A stretch of 64,000 nucleotides of DNA. Source: Acidobacteriota bacterium (GTDB lineage Bacteria; Acidobacteriota; Terriglobia; Acidiferrales; UBA7541). Location of the stretch: the NCBI GenBank assembly GCA_013289835.1, contig JABCZG010000012.1, forward strand, positions 1 through 64,000. Reading direction: 5' to 3'. The stretch's first letter is position 1, and each line of letters opens with the position of its first letter. Made by a program: the position numbers and the translations under genes. The notes beneath the pieces were generated by a model. The model saw only the letters and a list, made by a program, of their open reading frames with translations. It was not told the DNA's origin and searched no databases. Below, in pieces: positions 24,372-33,368 of this stretch.

Positions 24372-25406
24372 TCAATACCGCGCCAGTTCTTTGGCGGCGG
24401 CAAAAACTTTTTTTGCGTTGGGCAGAAAATATTCCTCGAGTGTCGGTGCGTAGGGCACCGGCGTGTCCAGCGACGTGACGCGCAGCAGCGGGCCGTCCAG
24501 ATCGCTGAAGGCTTTCTCGCAGAGCAGCGCGGCGATCTCGCCGGCGATTCCGCCGGTTTTGGTGTCCTCATGGACGACCAGGCATTTGTTGGTTTTTCTC
24601 ACGGAATTCAAAATGGTTTCTTCATCGAGCGGCAGCAAGGTGCGCAGGTCAATCACTTCGGCTTCGATGCCTTCCTTGGCGAGGGCTTCGGCGGCTTCGA
24701 GAGAGGTGTGCATCATCGCGGCGTAGGAAAGGATGGTGAGGTGCTTGCCTTCGCGGCGCACGACGGCTTTGCCGATGGGCACGGTGTAGTCGCCGGCGGG
24801 GATTTCACCCTTGATGCGGCGATAGAGGAATTTGTGTTCGAAGAAGAGCACGGGATTATTGTCGCGCACGGCGGCCTTCAGCAGGCCCTTGGCATCGTAG
24901 GGCGTCGAGGGATAGATCACCTTCAGACCCGGCGTGTGCACGAAATACATTTCCGGATTCGCGGAATGGAACGGACCGCCGTGGACACCCCCGCCGGAGG
25001 GGCCGCGGATGACCATGGGCGCGGGGGCGTTCCACAGGTAGTGGCCCTTGGCGACGAAATTGGTGATCTGGTTGAAGGCGCAGACGATGAAATCGATGAA
25101 CTGCATTTCGCAGATGGGGCGCAGGCCGAGGTAACTCATGCCGCAGGCGGCGCCGATGATGGCGCTTTCGCTGATGGGGGTGTCGATGACGCGCTCCCAG
25201 CCGAAACGCTCGAGGAGGCCTTCGCTGGTTTTGAAGGCGCCGCCGTAGACGCCTACGTCTTCGCCGAGCAAAACGACGCTGGGGTCGCGTTCCATTTCCT
25301 CGAACATGGCTTGCTTGATGGCTTCGAGGAAGGTAACTTGCGCTTCCGCTGTGGCAGCTTCGCTCGTCTTTGCCCCATTCGTCCCGTTCGTTTTGCCGTC
25401 GGCCAT
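24372..25406 (-). CDS. 2-oxoacid dehydrogenase E1 component, beta subunit
   Basis: 344 residues from ATG 25406 (MADGKTNGTNG...). Transketolase-type pyrimidine domain with LGEDVGVYGGAFKTSEGL, DTPISESAIIGAACGMSY and EMQFIDFI, followed by RGPSGGGVHGGPFHSANPEM and a C-terminal domain (VHEDTKTGGIAGEIAAL). Forms an alpha2beta2 ThDP enzyme with the upstream subunit. Only two bases separate it from the alpha gene. Confidence 0.95.
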   Translation of the reverse strand: MADGKTNGTNGAKTSEAATAEAQVTFLEAIKQAMFEEMERDPSVVLLGEDVGVYGGAFKTSEGLLERFGWERVIDTPISESAIIGAACGMSYLGLRPICEMQFIDFIVCAFNQITNFVAKGHYLWNAPAPMVIRGPSGGGVHGGPFHSANPEMYFVHTPGLKVIYPSTPYDAKGLLKAAVRDNNPVLFFEHKFLYRRIKGEIPAGDYTVPIGKAVVRREGKHLTILSYAAMMHTSLEAAEALAKEGIEAEVIDLRTLLPLDEETILNSVRKTNKCLVVHEDTKTGGIAGEIAALLCEKAFSDLDGPLLRVTSLDTPVPYAPTLEEYFLPNAKKVFAAAKELARY

Positions 25407-25408
25407 GG

Positions 25409-26671
25409 CTACCTCCGCGCCTTTCGCGAAGCGCTGGCGGCGGTCTTCACGGTTTTCTTCGCAGCTGTCTTGGCGGCCACTTTTGCGGCGGGCTTGCCGC
25501 CGTTGGAAGATTTCGCTTCGCTCGCGGAAATTCCAGTGGACGGCTGCGTGTCGCCGAAATGAATCGGGGCGTTCACGCCGCCGGAGGATTTGCCGGAACC
25601 GAATCCTGGGACGGTCCACACGGCTTGCACGCTGGATTTCGGCGGGGTCACTTCGGAAATGGGGCGTTCCCATTTCGCGCGGATCTTGTGGCACTCTTCG
25701 CCGGTGCAGTAGACGCCGGTTTCGGCGAGTTCCGCCGGGGGCATGGGGGAATTCTCCGCAAAGTCGCGCTCCGTGGCGAGCAGCGTGTTGATTTTATCCT
25801 CGATGTCTTTCTTGGATTTGGCGTCGAGGAGTTTTTCGCTCAACAGGAATTTTTCATGCAGGGCGATGGGATCGCGCGCTTCCCAGTAGGCGCGCATTTC
25901 TTTTGGAACGTATTCAGCGGGGTCGTGCTGCGCGTGGCCCAAGCGGCGAAACGTTTTGGCTTCGATCAGGATGGGGCCTTCGCCGGCGCGCGCGCGTTCG
26001 ACGGCTTCCTTGGTGGTGGAATAGACCGCGGCCACGTCGTTGCCGTCCACGATGTAGCTGTCAATGCCGTAGGCTTTGGCGCGGTCGGCGAGGTTTTCGA
26101 GCGGGACTTGCTTGCGGACGGGCGTGGAATAGGCCCACAGGTTGTTTTCGAGGATCAGGACGAAGGGGGCTTTCTGGACGGCTGCAAAATTCAGGCCTTC
26201 GTGAAAGACGCCGGTGGAGCTGCCGCCGTCGCCGATCCAGGTCATGGCGACGATTTTTTGGCCGAGGTAACGGCCGGCGATGGCTACGCCGGCCATCACT
26301 GGAATCAAGTCGCCTAGCATGGAGATTGGGGAAACGATGTGCAGATCGTCGAGGTCGCCGAAATGGCTGGTGCCGTCCTTGCCCTTGGTGGGCGAATCGT
26401 ATTTGGCCATGTGCTGCATGAAGATGTCGCGGGGCTTGACGCCTTTTACCAGCAGCGCGCCGATGTTGCGGATCATGGGGGCGAGCCAGTCTTTTTTTTG
26501 CAGGGCGTAGGAGGTGCCTACGGAAATGGCTTCCTGGCCGAGGCTGGAGTACAGGCCGCCGACGATTTTGTTCTGGCGGAAGAGCTTCACCATGGTGTCT
26601 TCGACGGCGCGGTTGAGGCGCATGTAGTAGTACAGGTCCAGGTGCTGCTGGCGTGTCAGGTCTTTCTTCAT
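25409..26671 (-). CDS. 2-oxoacid dehydrogenase E1 component, alpha subunit, with basic C-terminal tail
   Basis: 420 residues. ThDP-binding motif GDGGSSTGVFHEGLNFAAV to ENNLWAYST (GDG-x~27-N); substrate-side segment LYSSLGQEAISVG; RRLGHAQHDPAEY phosphorylation-loop region. The last ~75 residues are an extra proline/lysine-rich tail (GGKPAAKVAAKTAAKKTVKT) not needed for catalysis and resembling the DNA-binding tail of the histone-like protein in this window. The E1 type (pyruvate versus branched-chain) is unresolved. Confidence 0.94.
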   Translation of the reverse strand: MKKDLTRQQHLDLYYYMRLNRAVEDTMVKLFRQNKIVGGLYSSLGQEAISVGTSYALQKKDWLAPMIRNIGALLVKGVKPRDIFMQHMAKYDSPTKGKDGTSHFGDLDDLHIVSPISMLGDLIPVMAGVAIAGRYLGQKIVAMTWIGDGGSSTGVFHEGLNFAAVQKAPFVLILENNLWAYSTPVRKQVPLENLADRAKAYGIDSYIVDGNDVAAVYSTTKEAVERARAGEGPILIEAKTFRRLGHAQHDPAEYVPKEMRAYWEARDPIALHEKFLLSEKLLDAKSKKDIEDKINTLLATERDFAENSPMPPAELAETGVYCTGEECHKIRAKWERPISEVTPPKSSVQAVWTVPGFGSGKSSGGVNAPIHFGDTQPSTGISASEAKSSNGGKPAAKVAAKTAAKKTVKTAASASRKARR

Positions 26672-26731
26672 TGTTGCTCCGGTGGGCAGCGTTTTTGGCT
26701 GACCCGCCTCTCTTCGCTAAATCTTCAGAGG

Positions 26732-26753
26732 ACAGACAGGAATGTCTGTCTTA
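26732..26753. repeat. Hairpin repeat ACAGACA-GGAA-TGTCTGT
   Basis: 7-bp perfect stem with GGAA loop followed by CTTAC; same design as 16043-16071 with compensating stem changes. It lies between lipB and the E1 alpha gene. Confidence 0.75.
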
Positions 26754-26755
26754 CT

Positions 26756-27478
26756 TTACGCCGAGGCAGCTACGGGCTGCCCGGCGTGTTCCAGTTGCTC
26801 AAGAAAACCGGCGCGGAATACCTCGCGCATTTCCATACCAAATACTTCGCCAAAATATTTCACGATGCGCGGAGCAACTTCCTCACGATCGACGCTGCGG
26901 CCCAACAGCTTTTCCAGCGAGGTGGGCTTGCGGTCGGCGATGCCGCAGGGGACGATCAGGTCGAAGTAGCGCAAATCGGTCGAGACGTTGTACGCGAAGC
27001 CGTGCGAGGTGACCCAGCGGCTGAGGTGCACGCCGATGGCGGCGAGTTTTTCTTCGTTTGCTGCGGCCCCGGCCCAGATGCCGGTTTTTCCGGGGACGCG
27101 CGAGGCGGCGATGCCGAATTCCGCGGTGGCGCGAATCATGGCTTCTTCGAGCATGCGAACGTACCAGGCTACGTCGCGACGGATGGCGGCCAGATTCAGG
27201 ATGGGGTAGCCGACGATCTGCCCCGGGCCGTGATAAGTGATGTCGCCGCCGCGGTCGGTGGCGTGGAACTCGACGCCTTTTTGGCGCAAAACATTTTCGG
27301 AGGCGAGAAGATTTTCGCGTTTTCCGTTGCGACCTTGGGTGATGACGTGGGGGTGCTCGCAGAGGAGCAGGACATCCTCGATCGCGCCGGCTTTGCGGGC
27401 GGCGACGAGACGTTTTTGCAGGGCCCACGCTTCGGCGTAGCCGATCAGGCCCAGGTCGACTTGTAGTGCTTGTTGCAT
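26756..27478 (-). CDS. lipB: Octanoyltransferase LipB
   Basis: 240 residues. Family motifs: EHPHVITQGRNGKRENLL, RGGDITYHGPGQIVGYPIL, TGIWAGAA, KLAAIGVHLSRWVTSHGFAY and the catalytic Cys in LIVPCGIADRKPTSL with the partner Lys in NEEKLAAIG. Transfers octanoyl groups from acyl-ACP to the lipoyl domain of E2, so its place between lpd and the E1 genes makes biological sense. The lipoyl synthase gene (lipA) is not in the window. Confidence 0.95.
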   Translation of the reverse strand: MQQALQVDLGLIGYAEAWALQKRLVAARKAGAIEDVLLLCEHPHVITQGRNGKRENLLASENVLRQKGVEFHATDRGGDITYHGPGQIVGYPILNLAAIRRDVAWYVRMLEEAMIRATAEFGIAASRVPGKTGIWAGAAANEEKLAAIGVHLSRWVTSHGFAYNVSTDLRYFDLIVPCGIADRKPTSLEKLLGRSVDREEVAPRIVKYFGEVFGMEMREVFRAGFLEQLEHAGQPVAASA

Positions 27479-27517
27479 TTCGTCATCAATCGATACGGCG
27501 CGCCATTCTCTTAAAAG

Positions 27518-27614
27518 TTTTCAGTGGTCAGTTCTCAGTTTTCAGCAAGAAAAAACGGGATACGGAAAAGAAGTCTTTGTTCCTCACTGAAAACTGGAAA
27601 CTGAGCACTGGCAA
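27518..27614. repeat. Imperfect inverted repeat made of CAGTT/TCAGT heptads, copy 1
   Basis: Left arm 27518-27551 (TTTCAGTGGTCAGTTCTCAG...) pairs imperfectly with right arm 27580-27614 (...ACTGAAAACTGGAAACTGAG). Same plan as 55295-55389. It lies in the lpd-lipB gap. Confidence 0.7.
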
Positions 27615-27676
27615 CCAAGAACCGAAACCAAAAACTAGAATCCGAGAACTGCGCACCGAAGGCCATCTCCATTCCA

Positions 27677-29074
27677 CTACACGTTAATCTGCAATCCTCT
27701 GACGCTGGCGAACGCGTCGCCCAGGCCTTCCCATACGGTGGGGTGGGCGTGCACCATGTTCATCATGTCGTCGATGGTGCCTTCGAGATTCAGGACGGTG
27801 GCGGCCTCGGAGAGAATTTCGGTGGCCAGCGGGCCGATGATGTGAATGCCCAGCACTTCGCCGAACTTTTCATCGGAGACGACCTTGATGAAACCGCCGT
27901 GATTTCCCAAAATGGTGGCTTTGCTGTTACCTACGAATGGAAACTTTCCTGTTTTCACGGCGTAGCCCGCTTCGCGCGCCTGCTTTTCCGTTAGTCCAAT
28001 CGAGCCGATCTGCGGTTCGCAGTAGGTGGCGTTGGGAATACGCGTCTTCACGATTTGATGCGTGGGCTTGCCGGCGATGTGCGTTACGGCGATGATTCCT
28101 TCCATCATCGCGGCGTGCGCCAGTTGCGGCAGGCCCGCGACAATGTCGCCGATGGCGTACAAACCCTTCTCGGCTGTTTCCATGAAGTCCCCGACCTGCA
28201 CGAAGCCACGATCGAGCTTGGCTTTCGATTTTTCCAGGCCGCAATTTTCGGTCATGGCCTTGCGGCCGACGGCCAGCAGCAACTTCTCCGCTTGCATGGT
28301 CTGGGGTTTGCCGTCTTTGTCTTTGAATGAGACGGTGACGCCCTTGGCGTCTTTTTTGACCGAGTCCACCATGCTGCTGGTGAAGATCTGGATGTTTTTC
28401 TTACGGAAAGTCTTGTCCAGCTCGGCGGAAATTTCTTCGTCTTCCACCGGTACCACGCGGGGCAGCGCTTCGAGGATGGTGACCTGTGTGCCGAACGAAT
28501 TGTAGATGGAGGCAAATTCGACGCCGACGGCGCCTGCGCCGACTATGATCAGCGTCTTGGGGATTTCCGGCAGTTCAAGAATTGAGCGGTTGGTGAGAAT
28601 GGTTTTGTGGTCGGGTTCGATTCCCGGGAGAGATCGCGCTTCCGATCCGCTTACCATCAAGATGTTTGAAGTTTCGATGAGAGTTTTCTTGCCGTCTTTT
28701 TCTACGCTGACTTTGCCCGGCGCTTCATACCGTCCCCAGCCCTGGACCCATTCCACTTTATTTTTCTTGAAAAGGAACTCGATGCCTTTGGCGTGTTTCT
28801 TGACGATTTTGTCCTTGCGCGCCAGAATATTGGCCCAGTTGATCTTCAGACCGCTGACTTCGAAGCCCAATTCCTCCCCATTTTTGAAATGATCATAGAC
28901 TTCGGCGTGATGCAGGAGCACTTTGGTGGGAATGCAGCCGACGTGCAGACAGGTTCCGCCGAGATAAGGGTCTTTCTCGATGACCACGGTTTTCAGGCCC
29001 AGTTCGCCCGCGCGAATCGCGGCGACGTATCCGCCCGGCCCACTTCCGACAATTGCAACGTCGTACTTTGCCAC
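27677..29074 (-). CDS. lpdA: Dihydrolipoamide dehydrogenase (E3)
   Basis: 465 residues. FAD-binding GSGPGGYVAAIRAGELGL, redox-active disulfide GGTCLHVGCIPTK, NAD-binding GAGAVGVEFASIYNSFGTQV, second FAD site GDIVAGLPQLAHAAMMEGI and the C-terminal His-Glu pair HAHPTVWEG. Reoxidises the E2 lipoyl groups. First gene of the minus-strand dehydrogenase operon. Confidence 0.96.
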   Translation of the reverse strand: MAKYDVAIVGSGPGGYVAAIRAGELGLKTVVIEKDPYLGGTCLHVGCIPTKVLLHHAEVYDHFKNGEELGFEVSGLKINWANILARKDKIVKKHAKGIEFLFKKNKVEWVQGWGRYEAPGKVSVEKDGKKTLIETSNILMVSGSEARSLPGIEPDHKTILTNRSILELPEIPKTLIIVGAGAVGVEFASIYNSFGTQVTILEALPRVVPVEDEEISAELDKTFRKKNIQIFTSSMVDSVKKDAKGVTVSFKDKDGKPQTMQAEKLLLAVGRKAMTENCGLEKSKAKLDRGFVQVGDFMETAEKGLYAIGDIVAGLPQLAHAAMMEGIIAVTHIAGKPTHQIVKTRIPNATYCEPQIGSIGLTEKQAREAGYAVKTGKFPFVGNSKATILGNHGGFIKVVSDEKFGEVLGIHIIGPLATEILSEAATVLNLEGTIDDMMNMVHAHPTVWEGLGDAFASVRGLQINV

Positions 29075-29226
29075 GCGCAGTCTCCCTTCCGCAGGTGCCA
29101 GGACCGACGACCCGAACCGGTAAACCGGATGCTATCGCACCCGTGTCGCACTCGAGGCAATCGCGAGGGGTTCAGGCCAAGAAATGGGGCGTTCGTTGTT
29201 GCCAGACCAAACGCCATTCCATACGG
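29075..29226 (-). promoter_or_regulatory. Leader of the lpd operon (downstream of the hairpin)
   Basis: About 150 bases between a leader hairpin and the lpd ATG, with GGGAGAC close to the start codon. No gene on the opposite strand is supported. Confidence 0.45.
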
Positions 29227-29260
29227 AGAAAAAGCCGCCCGCGCGTACAGCGCAGACGGC
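29227..29260 (-). terminator. Intrinsic terminator hairpin in the lpd leader
   Basis: GCCGTCTGCGC / GCGCGGGCGGC (11-bp stem with G-U pairs, loop TGTAC) followed by TTTTTCTCC on the minus strand. It starts only ~15 bases after the predicted transcription start, so it may act as an attenuator. Confidence 0.7.
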
Positions 29261-29280
29261 TGCATCCCGGCAAACAACAA

Positions 29281-29309
29281 ATTTTAACAGCCACCCGTCC
29301 CGGTAGCAA
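29281..29309 (-). promoter_or_regulatory. Promoter of the lpd-lipB-E1-E2 operon
   Basis: TTGCTA (29304-29309), 17-base spacer, TAAAAT (29281-29286) on the minus strand; predicted start near 29274. The rest of the gap up to 29647 shows no gene. Confidence 0.6.
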
Positions 29310-29647
29310 CCTCGACCGGGAGGTGGAAGAGCCTACTCACATCCTATCCCCTGGGCGCGATTGAAGTCTGCGAGCGAGAAGCAGCGGATGTCAGAGTCGC
29401 CGGCGCCACGCGGAAAACGCGGGTGTCGCGGCGGCAAAGAGGATTTGGTTTGCCCGCGCCGGTGGGGAGCACGCGCGGCGTACCCTCCTGGTACTGGCCG
29501 CGTACTGATGATGCGGCTATAGTAACCGTCAAAATAATTCTTGCTTTTAATTTTACTGATAGATACAGTCGCACTCCTCATATCAATGGCCCACCTGAAA
29601 TGCCTTTGCGGTTCCCCAGCCGCTCGGCGAAGGGAGGTACCGGGGCC

Positions 29648-29863
29648 ATGCGCATGAAATCCGGAGAACGCTGGCAATGCATGAATCCAGCGTGCCAATG
29701 CACCGTCTTGGTGGAAACCAGCGGTGAAGCAGGAGGAAGCAACCCGCGCTGCACGTGCGGCAGCGTGATGAAAAAACCATACGCGCCGCCCGTTTTTCGC
29801 TGCCTCGATTTTCTGAGCGTTCCGGAGCCAGCGATGACGCGCGGCGGGATTCGGGAGGACTGA
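29648..29863 (+). CDS. Small Cys-rich zinc-ribbon protein
   Basis: 71 residues. Cys pattern WQCMNPACQC ... NPRCTCG (C-x4-C-x-C and C-x-C) suggests one zinc site. Start ATG 29648 follows GGGAGG at ten bases; ATG 29654 is possible. The stop is three bases before the next gene's start, so they form an operon. No known function. Confidence 0.6.
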   Translation: MRMKSGERWQCMNPACQCTVLVETSGEAGGSNPRCTCGSVMKKPYAPPVFRCLDFLSVPEPAMTRGGIRED

Positions 29864-29866
29864 GAG

Positions 29867-30277
29867 ATGTCTACCCGAATGCACCACCATCGTTGGGACT
29901 TGTATCCTTCCAAATCGCTGGCGGTCCGCGGAGGACTCGCGCGCACCTTCGGAGGATTGGTCAGTTTCCTTGCGGTGACCTTCCTGTGCGCCGGTTTTTA
30001 CATTCTGGATGACGCCTTTGCGAATCCGGTGGCGGCGCAAGCGGTGACGCTGATCGCCGCTGCGTTCATCATCGCGCTGGCGACCATTCTGCTCTTCTAT
30101 CTCCTCAAGCCGGAAAGTAGAGCCAGCAAGGAAGCCGCAAGGCAGTCGCGTCGTGCTACCTCGCGGCCCAAGCCTGAGTTCGTCGCAAAGATTCCGGTCA
30201 AGCCGCAAACTGAGGATGACGGCCAGGAGTCAGTCTACCAGCGCGTCTATGTGGACCACTCGCGCATCCGGCCCTGA
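29867..30277 (+). CDS. Small membrane protein, uncharacterised
   Basis: 136 residues with two predicted transmembrane helices (GGLVSFLAVTFLCAGFYIL and LIAAAFIIALATILLFYLL) and a basic cytoplasmic tail (KEAARQSRRATSRPK). GAGAG precedes the ATG. Probably linked to the upstream zinc-ribbon protein. Function unknown. Confidence 0.7.
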   Translation: MSTRMHHHRWDLYPSKSLAVRGGLARTFGGLVSFLAVTFLCAGFYILDDAFANPVAAQAVTLIAAAFIIALATILLFYLLKPESRASKEAARQSRRATSRPKPEFVAKIPVKPQTEDDGQESVYQRVYVDHSRIRP

Positions 30278-30291
30278 CTTGACGTTTCGAA

Positions 30292-30819
30292 TCAGGCCCG
30301 GGGAATGGCGGGAAAGTAGCGCTCTTCCAAAATGAGGCGGTGGTGGATCTGATGGCCGGCGGTGATGAATGCCAGCGCGCGCACCGTGACTGCCTTCTGG
30401 CTGGCGACGCCGCGCCGCGACCAGGCCTCTTTCGGAAAAGAACGGAAAAGTGTGAGACTGGCGTTTCGCACGGCGGCAAATTCCTCCGCTAAGTCCGCAA
30501 GCGTTCGTTCGCCGAATCCACCGTTGCGTACGAAATCGTCCTGTTCGAATCCGGGAAGCGGCGTCTGATCGCCGCGCGCGATTCGCAGCGCCCGGTAGGT
30601 AAAGATGCGCTCGGTGTCCGTGATGTGACCGAGGACTTCCTTCACCGTCCATTTTCCCGGAGCATAACGAAAACTGCCGTCTCGCTCGCTGCGTCCGGAA
30701 AATAGATGGAGCATTTGCAAGCGCTGGGATTCCAGCACGCCCAGGACATCGGTCCCCGGAACCTTCGATACGTACGTGCCGTAGAAATCGGCATATTCAG
30801 CAGGTTCGGGTCTATTCAT
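30292..30819 (-). CDS. DinB/YfiT-family metalloprotein
   Basis: 175 residues, four-helix bundle. The three His metal ligands are plausible in LGHITDTER and in HQIHHRLI near the C-terminus. DinB-fold members include thiol-dependent S-transferases; no specific reaction can be assigned. Confidence 0.88.
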   Translation of the reverse strand: MNRPEPAEYADFYGTYVSKVPGTDVLGVLESQRLQMLHLFSGRSERDGSFRYAPGKWTVKEVLGHITDTERIFTYRALRIARGDQTPLPGFEQDDFVRNGGFGERTLADLAEEFAAVRNASLTLFRSFPKEAWSRRGVASQKAVTVRALAFITAGHQIHHRLILEERYFPAIPRA

Positions 30820-30928
30820 GGCTGGGCCTCTCTTGTTGCGCGGGGATTATACCGCTCGCGGAAGTGCAAACGCACTCTGAACTGAGGGGCCATCGCGCTG
30901 CACTGCATTGAAACAGTAGAGTTTCGAG

Positions 30929-32164
30929 TCAGGAGAGCGCAACAGCCATTTCGGCGGGCGATTGGCTGGGCTGTCGGGCAACGGCATCTGCGGCTGCTTC
31001 CAGCCGTCGATGCAAGAAGAGAGCTGAGGCGACTGTGACTATGCAGAGCGTCCATGGCAGAAGCGGAGAGGTCCAGAAAAGCTTCGGTGCGTAACGCAGC
31101 GCCATGAACCACAGCAGTGTCGTCAAAAGCCCGTACAGCGCGGAGGTGACTCGTTCGCGCTGGTTCCAGCGCAAGGAAAAGGCGCAGAGGGATTGAATCA
31201 TCACGCTGAAGGGATACGCGACGACCAGATCGATGAAGTAGTGCTCGCCGGTGCCGAGTGTGGCGAACGCCGTGAACACGACGAACGTCAGCGCGATGCC
31301 GCGCTCCACGGCGGATAGCCCGCGGGAATACCACCACGCCAGCAAGACCCAGGACATGTGCAGCGAGGGAATGGCGTTTTGCACGCCCTTCACGGCGATG
31401 GGTTCGAGCAAGAGATGAGACGCTTCGGCCGTCGTGAGCGGATGCCAGGGAAAACCCTGCTGAAAAATGTGGACGGGTCCCAGGGCGGGGAAAAGATTGT
31501 AGAAGAGCATGCCGATGGGGCCTGTGATCAGGAACGCCGTCATTCCCGGAAACGCTTCCGCTTTGCCGCGCAGCAGCTGGCCCGCGTACACCATGGCGAT
31601 GGGAATCGGCAGCGCGATGTACAGGGCCAGGCCAATGACTTTGAACCACGGCCACATGGCGTAGGCCTGCCCCAGGAGGAAGGCGAATTGGAGGTGAAGG
31701 CTGGCGTCAAATGAAAAAAGGTACAAGTCGAGCGTTTTGGGATGCCAGATCTGGGTGCGGTCGAGAACAACGCCGGCGAAAACCATGAAGGCTGCGAACA
31801 AAAATGAAGGTGCGAAGGCCAGCGCCAGAAGTTTTTGTTTTTCTCCTTCGGGCCACACGGCGCGAATCCCCAATACAAGAAGACTGCCGAGGCCCAGGAA
31901 CGAAACGCAGCTCTCCCAATTGGGCTGGTAATGAAAATGCCACGCGCTGATGATCGCGAGGAGCGCGGCCGCCACGGTCAGAAAAACCAGGTCCAGCCAG
32001 GAGCGCCCGACGCGGAAGAGGACCAGAATCACGCTGGCCAGCGTGAGCATGAAGAAGGCGAAGGGCATCGCCGTTCCGGCGAAATAGGCGTTGGTGACCA
32101 GCAGGATCGCACCGCCGACGAGGATGACGGTCAGAAGGATCTTTGCGGGCAGTGGGATCTTCAT
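30929..32164 (-). CDS. AUR1-like PAP2 family membrane protein
   Basis: 411 residues with about ten transmembrane helices. The acid-phosphatase-type motifs are AIPSLHMSW (C2) and GTGEHYFIDLVVAYP (C3), as in inositol-phosphotransferase/AUR1-like PAP2 proteins. Probably modifies phospholipid or sphingolipid head groups at the membrane; substrate unknown. Confidence 0.87.
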   Translation of the reverse strand: MKIPLPAKILLTVILVGGAILLVTNAYFAGTAMPFAFFMLTLASVILVLFRVGRSWLDLVFLTVAAALLAIISAWHFHYQPNWESCVSFLGLGSLLVLGIRAVWPEGEKQKLLALAFAPSFLFAAFMVFAGVVLDRTQIWHPKTLDLYLFSFDASLHLQFAFLLGQAYAMWPWFKVIGLALYIALPIPIAMVYAGQLLRGKAEAFPGMTAFLITGPIGMLFYNLFPALGPVHIFQQGFPWHPLTTAEASHLLLEPIAVKGVQNAIPSLHMSWVLLAWWYSRGLSAVERGIALTFVVFTAFATLGTGEHYFIDLVVAYPFSVMIQSLCAFSLRWNQRERVTSALYGLLTTLLWFMALRYAPKLFWTSPLLPWTLCIVTVASALFLHRRLEAAADAVARQPSQSPAEMAVALS

Positions 32165-32350
32165 GGATTTGGAGTCGCGCTTGGCTCACTCGTTTTACAA
32201 GGCGTCCTTGTTATTCGAACATGAATGGAGGCAGGAGCTTGGGGGAAAGCGGTACAGGTGTGCTCAAGGCGTGACGCCAAATCCTCATTCGCGTCACGAC
32301 GAAACTCCGCTTTTTGTTTTGCGTCGCTTATTGCAAGATAACGCCTGCGT

Positions 32351-33301
32351 ATGAGCACACCCAATCGGAAAACGATGCGAGTGGTTTTTCAAGGTGAGCC
32401 CGGAGCTTTTAGCGAAGCCGCTGCGATTCAGCTTCTCGGAGAAGCCATCACTACGGTGCCTCGCGCAACGTTTGATGCCGCGTTCCGGGCCGTTCCGGAG
32501 GGCGCCGCCGACGCTCTTTTGGCGCCGGTGGAAAATTCGCTCGCAGGCTCTGTGGTGCGCGTTTACGATCTCCTGCTTGAGAGCAACCTGGGAATCGTCG
32601 CGGAAACGATTCTTCCCATCGAACATCACCTCATCGGCTGCTCGGGGAGCTCCTTCGCGGACATTCGTTCGGTCGCTTCGCATCCAATGGCGCTCGCCCA
32701 GTGTGAGAAGTTCTTTCTCGCCCATCCAAGTCTAAAGCGCGTCCCTGCCGAGGACACCGCAGGCAGCGTGCGCGACGTCATCGTTCGTGGCGACAAATCG
32801 GCGGCGGGCATTGCTGGCCGCCGAGCAGCGGTTCACTATGGGGGCGCGATTCTGGCCGAATCCATCCAAGACAATGCCGAAAACTTTACTCGTTTTGTCC
32901 TGCTCATCCCCGTGGTTCGCGAAGAGTCTGACGAAAAGGGGAACTCACCTCGCTTTGTTACCCCTGCCGTGTCGGACTTGATGGCCGAGCTCAGCCTAAG
33001 GCAAATGGAAAAATTTGCTGCCGGCTCGCTTTTAAAAATGTCCATCGCACTTCGTCTTGCACACAAGCCCGGCGCGCTTCTCGCCGCGCTAGAGCCCTTT
33101 GCACGCCACAGCATCAATCTGATGAAAATCGAAAGTCGCCCGATTCACGGCAGTCCCTGGGTCTACCAATTCTTTCTTGATCTCCTGGCCGAATCGCCGG
33201 ACCAGCTCCATGCCGCCTTCGGAGAAGTCCGTCAGGCCACGAATTTTCTTCGCATTCTTGGCTTCTACCTGGTCGCGAAACAGGATTCATCGCAAAAATA
33301 A
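32351..33301 (+). CDS. pheA: Prephenate dehydratase
   Basis: 316 residues. The PDT domain starts VVFQGEPGAFSEAAAIQLLG, contains VENSLAGSV, SHPMALAQCEKFF and the NFTRFVLL motif with the catalytic Thr. A C-terminal ACT regulatory domain (KPGALLAALEPFARHSINLM, KIESRPI with the Phe-binding ESRP) implies feedback inhibition by phenylalanine. Monofunctional: no chorismate mutase domain. Confidence 0.95.
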   Translation: MSTPNRKTMRVVFQGEPGAFSEAAAIQLLGEAITTVPRATFDAAFRAVPEGAADALLAPVENSLAGSVVRVYDLLLESNLGIVAETILPIEHHLIGCSGSSFADIRSVASHPMALAQCEKFFLAHPSLKRVPAEDTAGSVRDVIVRGDKSAAGIAGRRAAVHYGGAILAESIQDNAENFTRFVLLIPVVREESDEKGNSPRFVTPAVSDLMAELSLRQMEKFAAGSLLKMSIALRLAHKPGALLAALEPFARHSINLMKIESRPIHGSPWVYQFFLDLLAESPDQLHAAFGEVRQATNFLRILGFYLVAKQDSSQK

Positions 33302-33304
33302 AAA

Positions 33305-33324
33305 GGCCGGCGATTGCGCCGGCC
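33305..33324. terminator. Bidirectional intrinsic terminator
   Basis: GGCCGGCG-ATTG-CGCCGGCC with TTTATT after it on plus and TTTTTATTTTT on minus; serves pheA and the convergent sigma-factor gene. Confidence 0.9.
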
Positions 33325-33368
33325 TTTATTCGTTACCTCTTTAGTTCATTGCTTCTCTTCTGAGGTCA

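Noticed and set aside
24318..25562. 414-codon plus-strand open frame across the E1 beta gene
   Set aside because: Antisense shadow of a well-conserved enzyme in GC-rich DNA.
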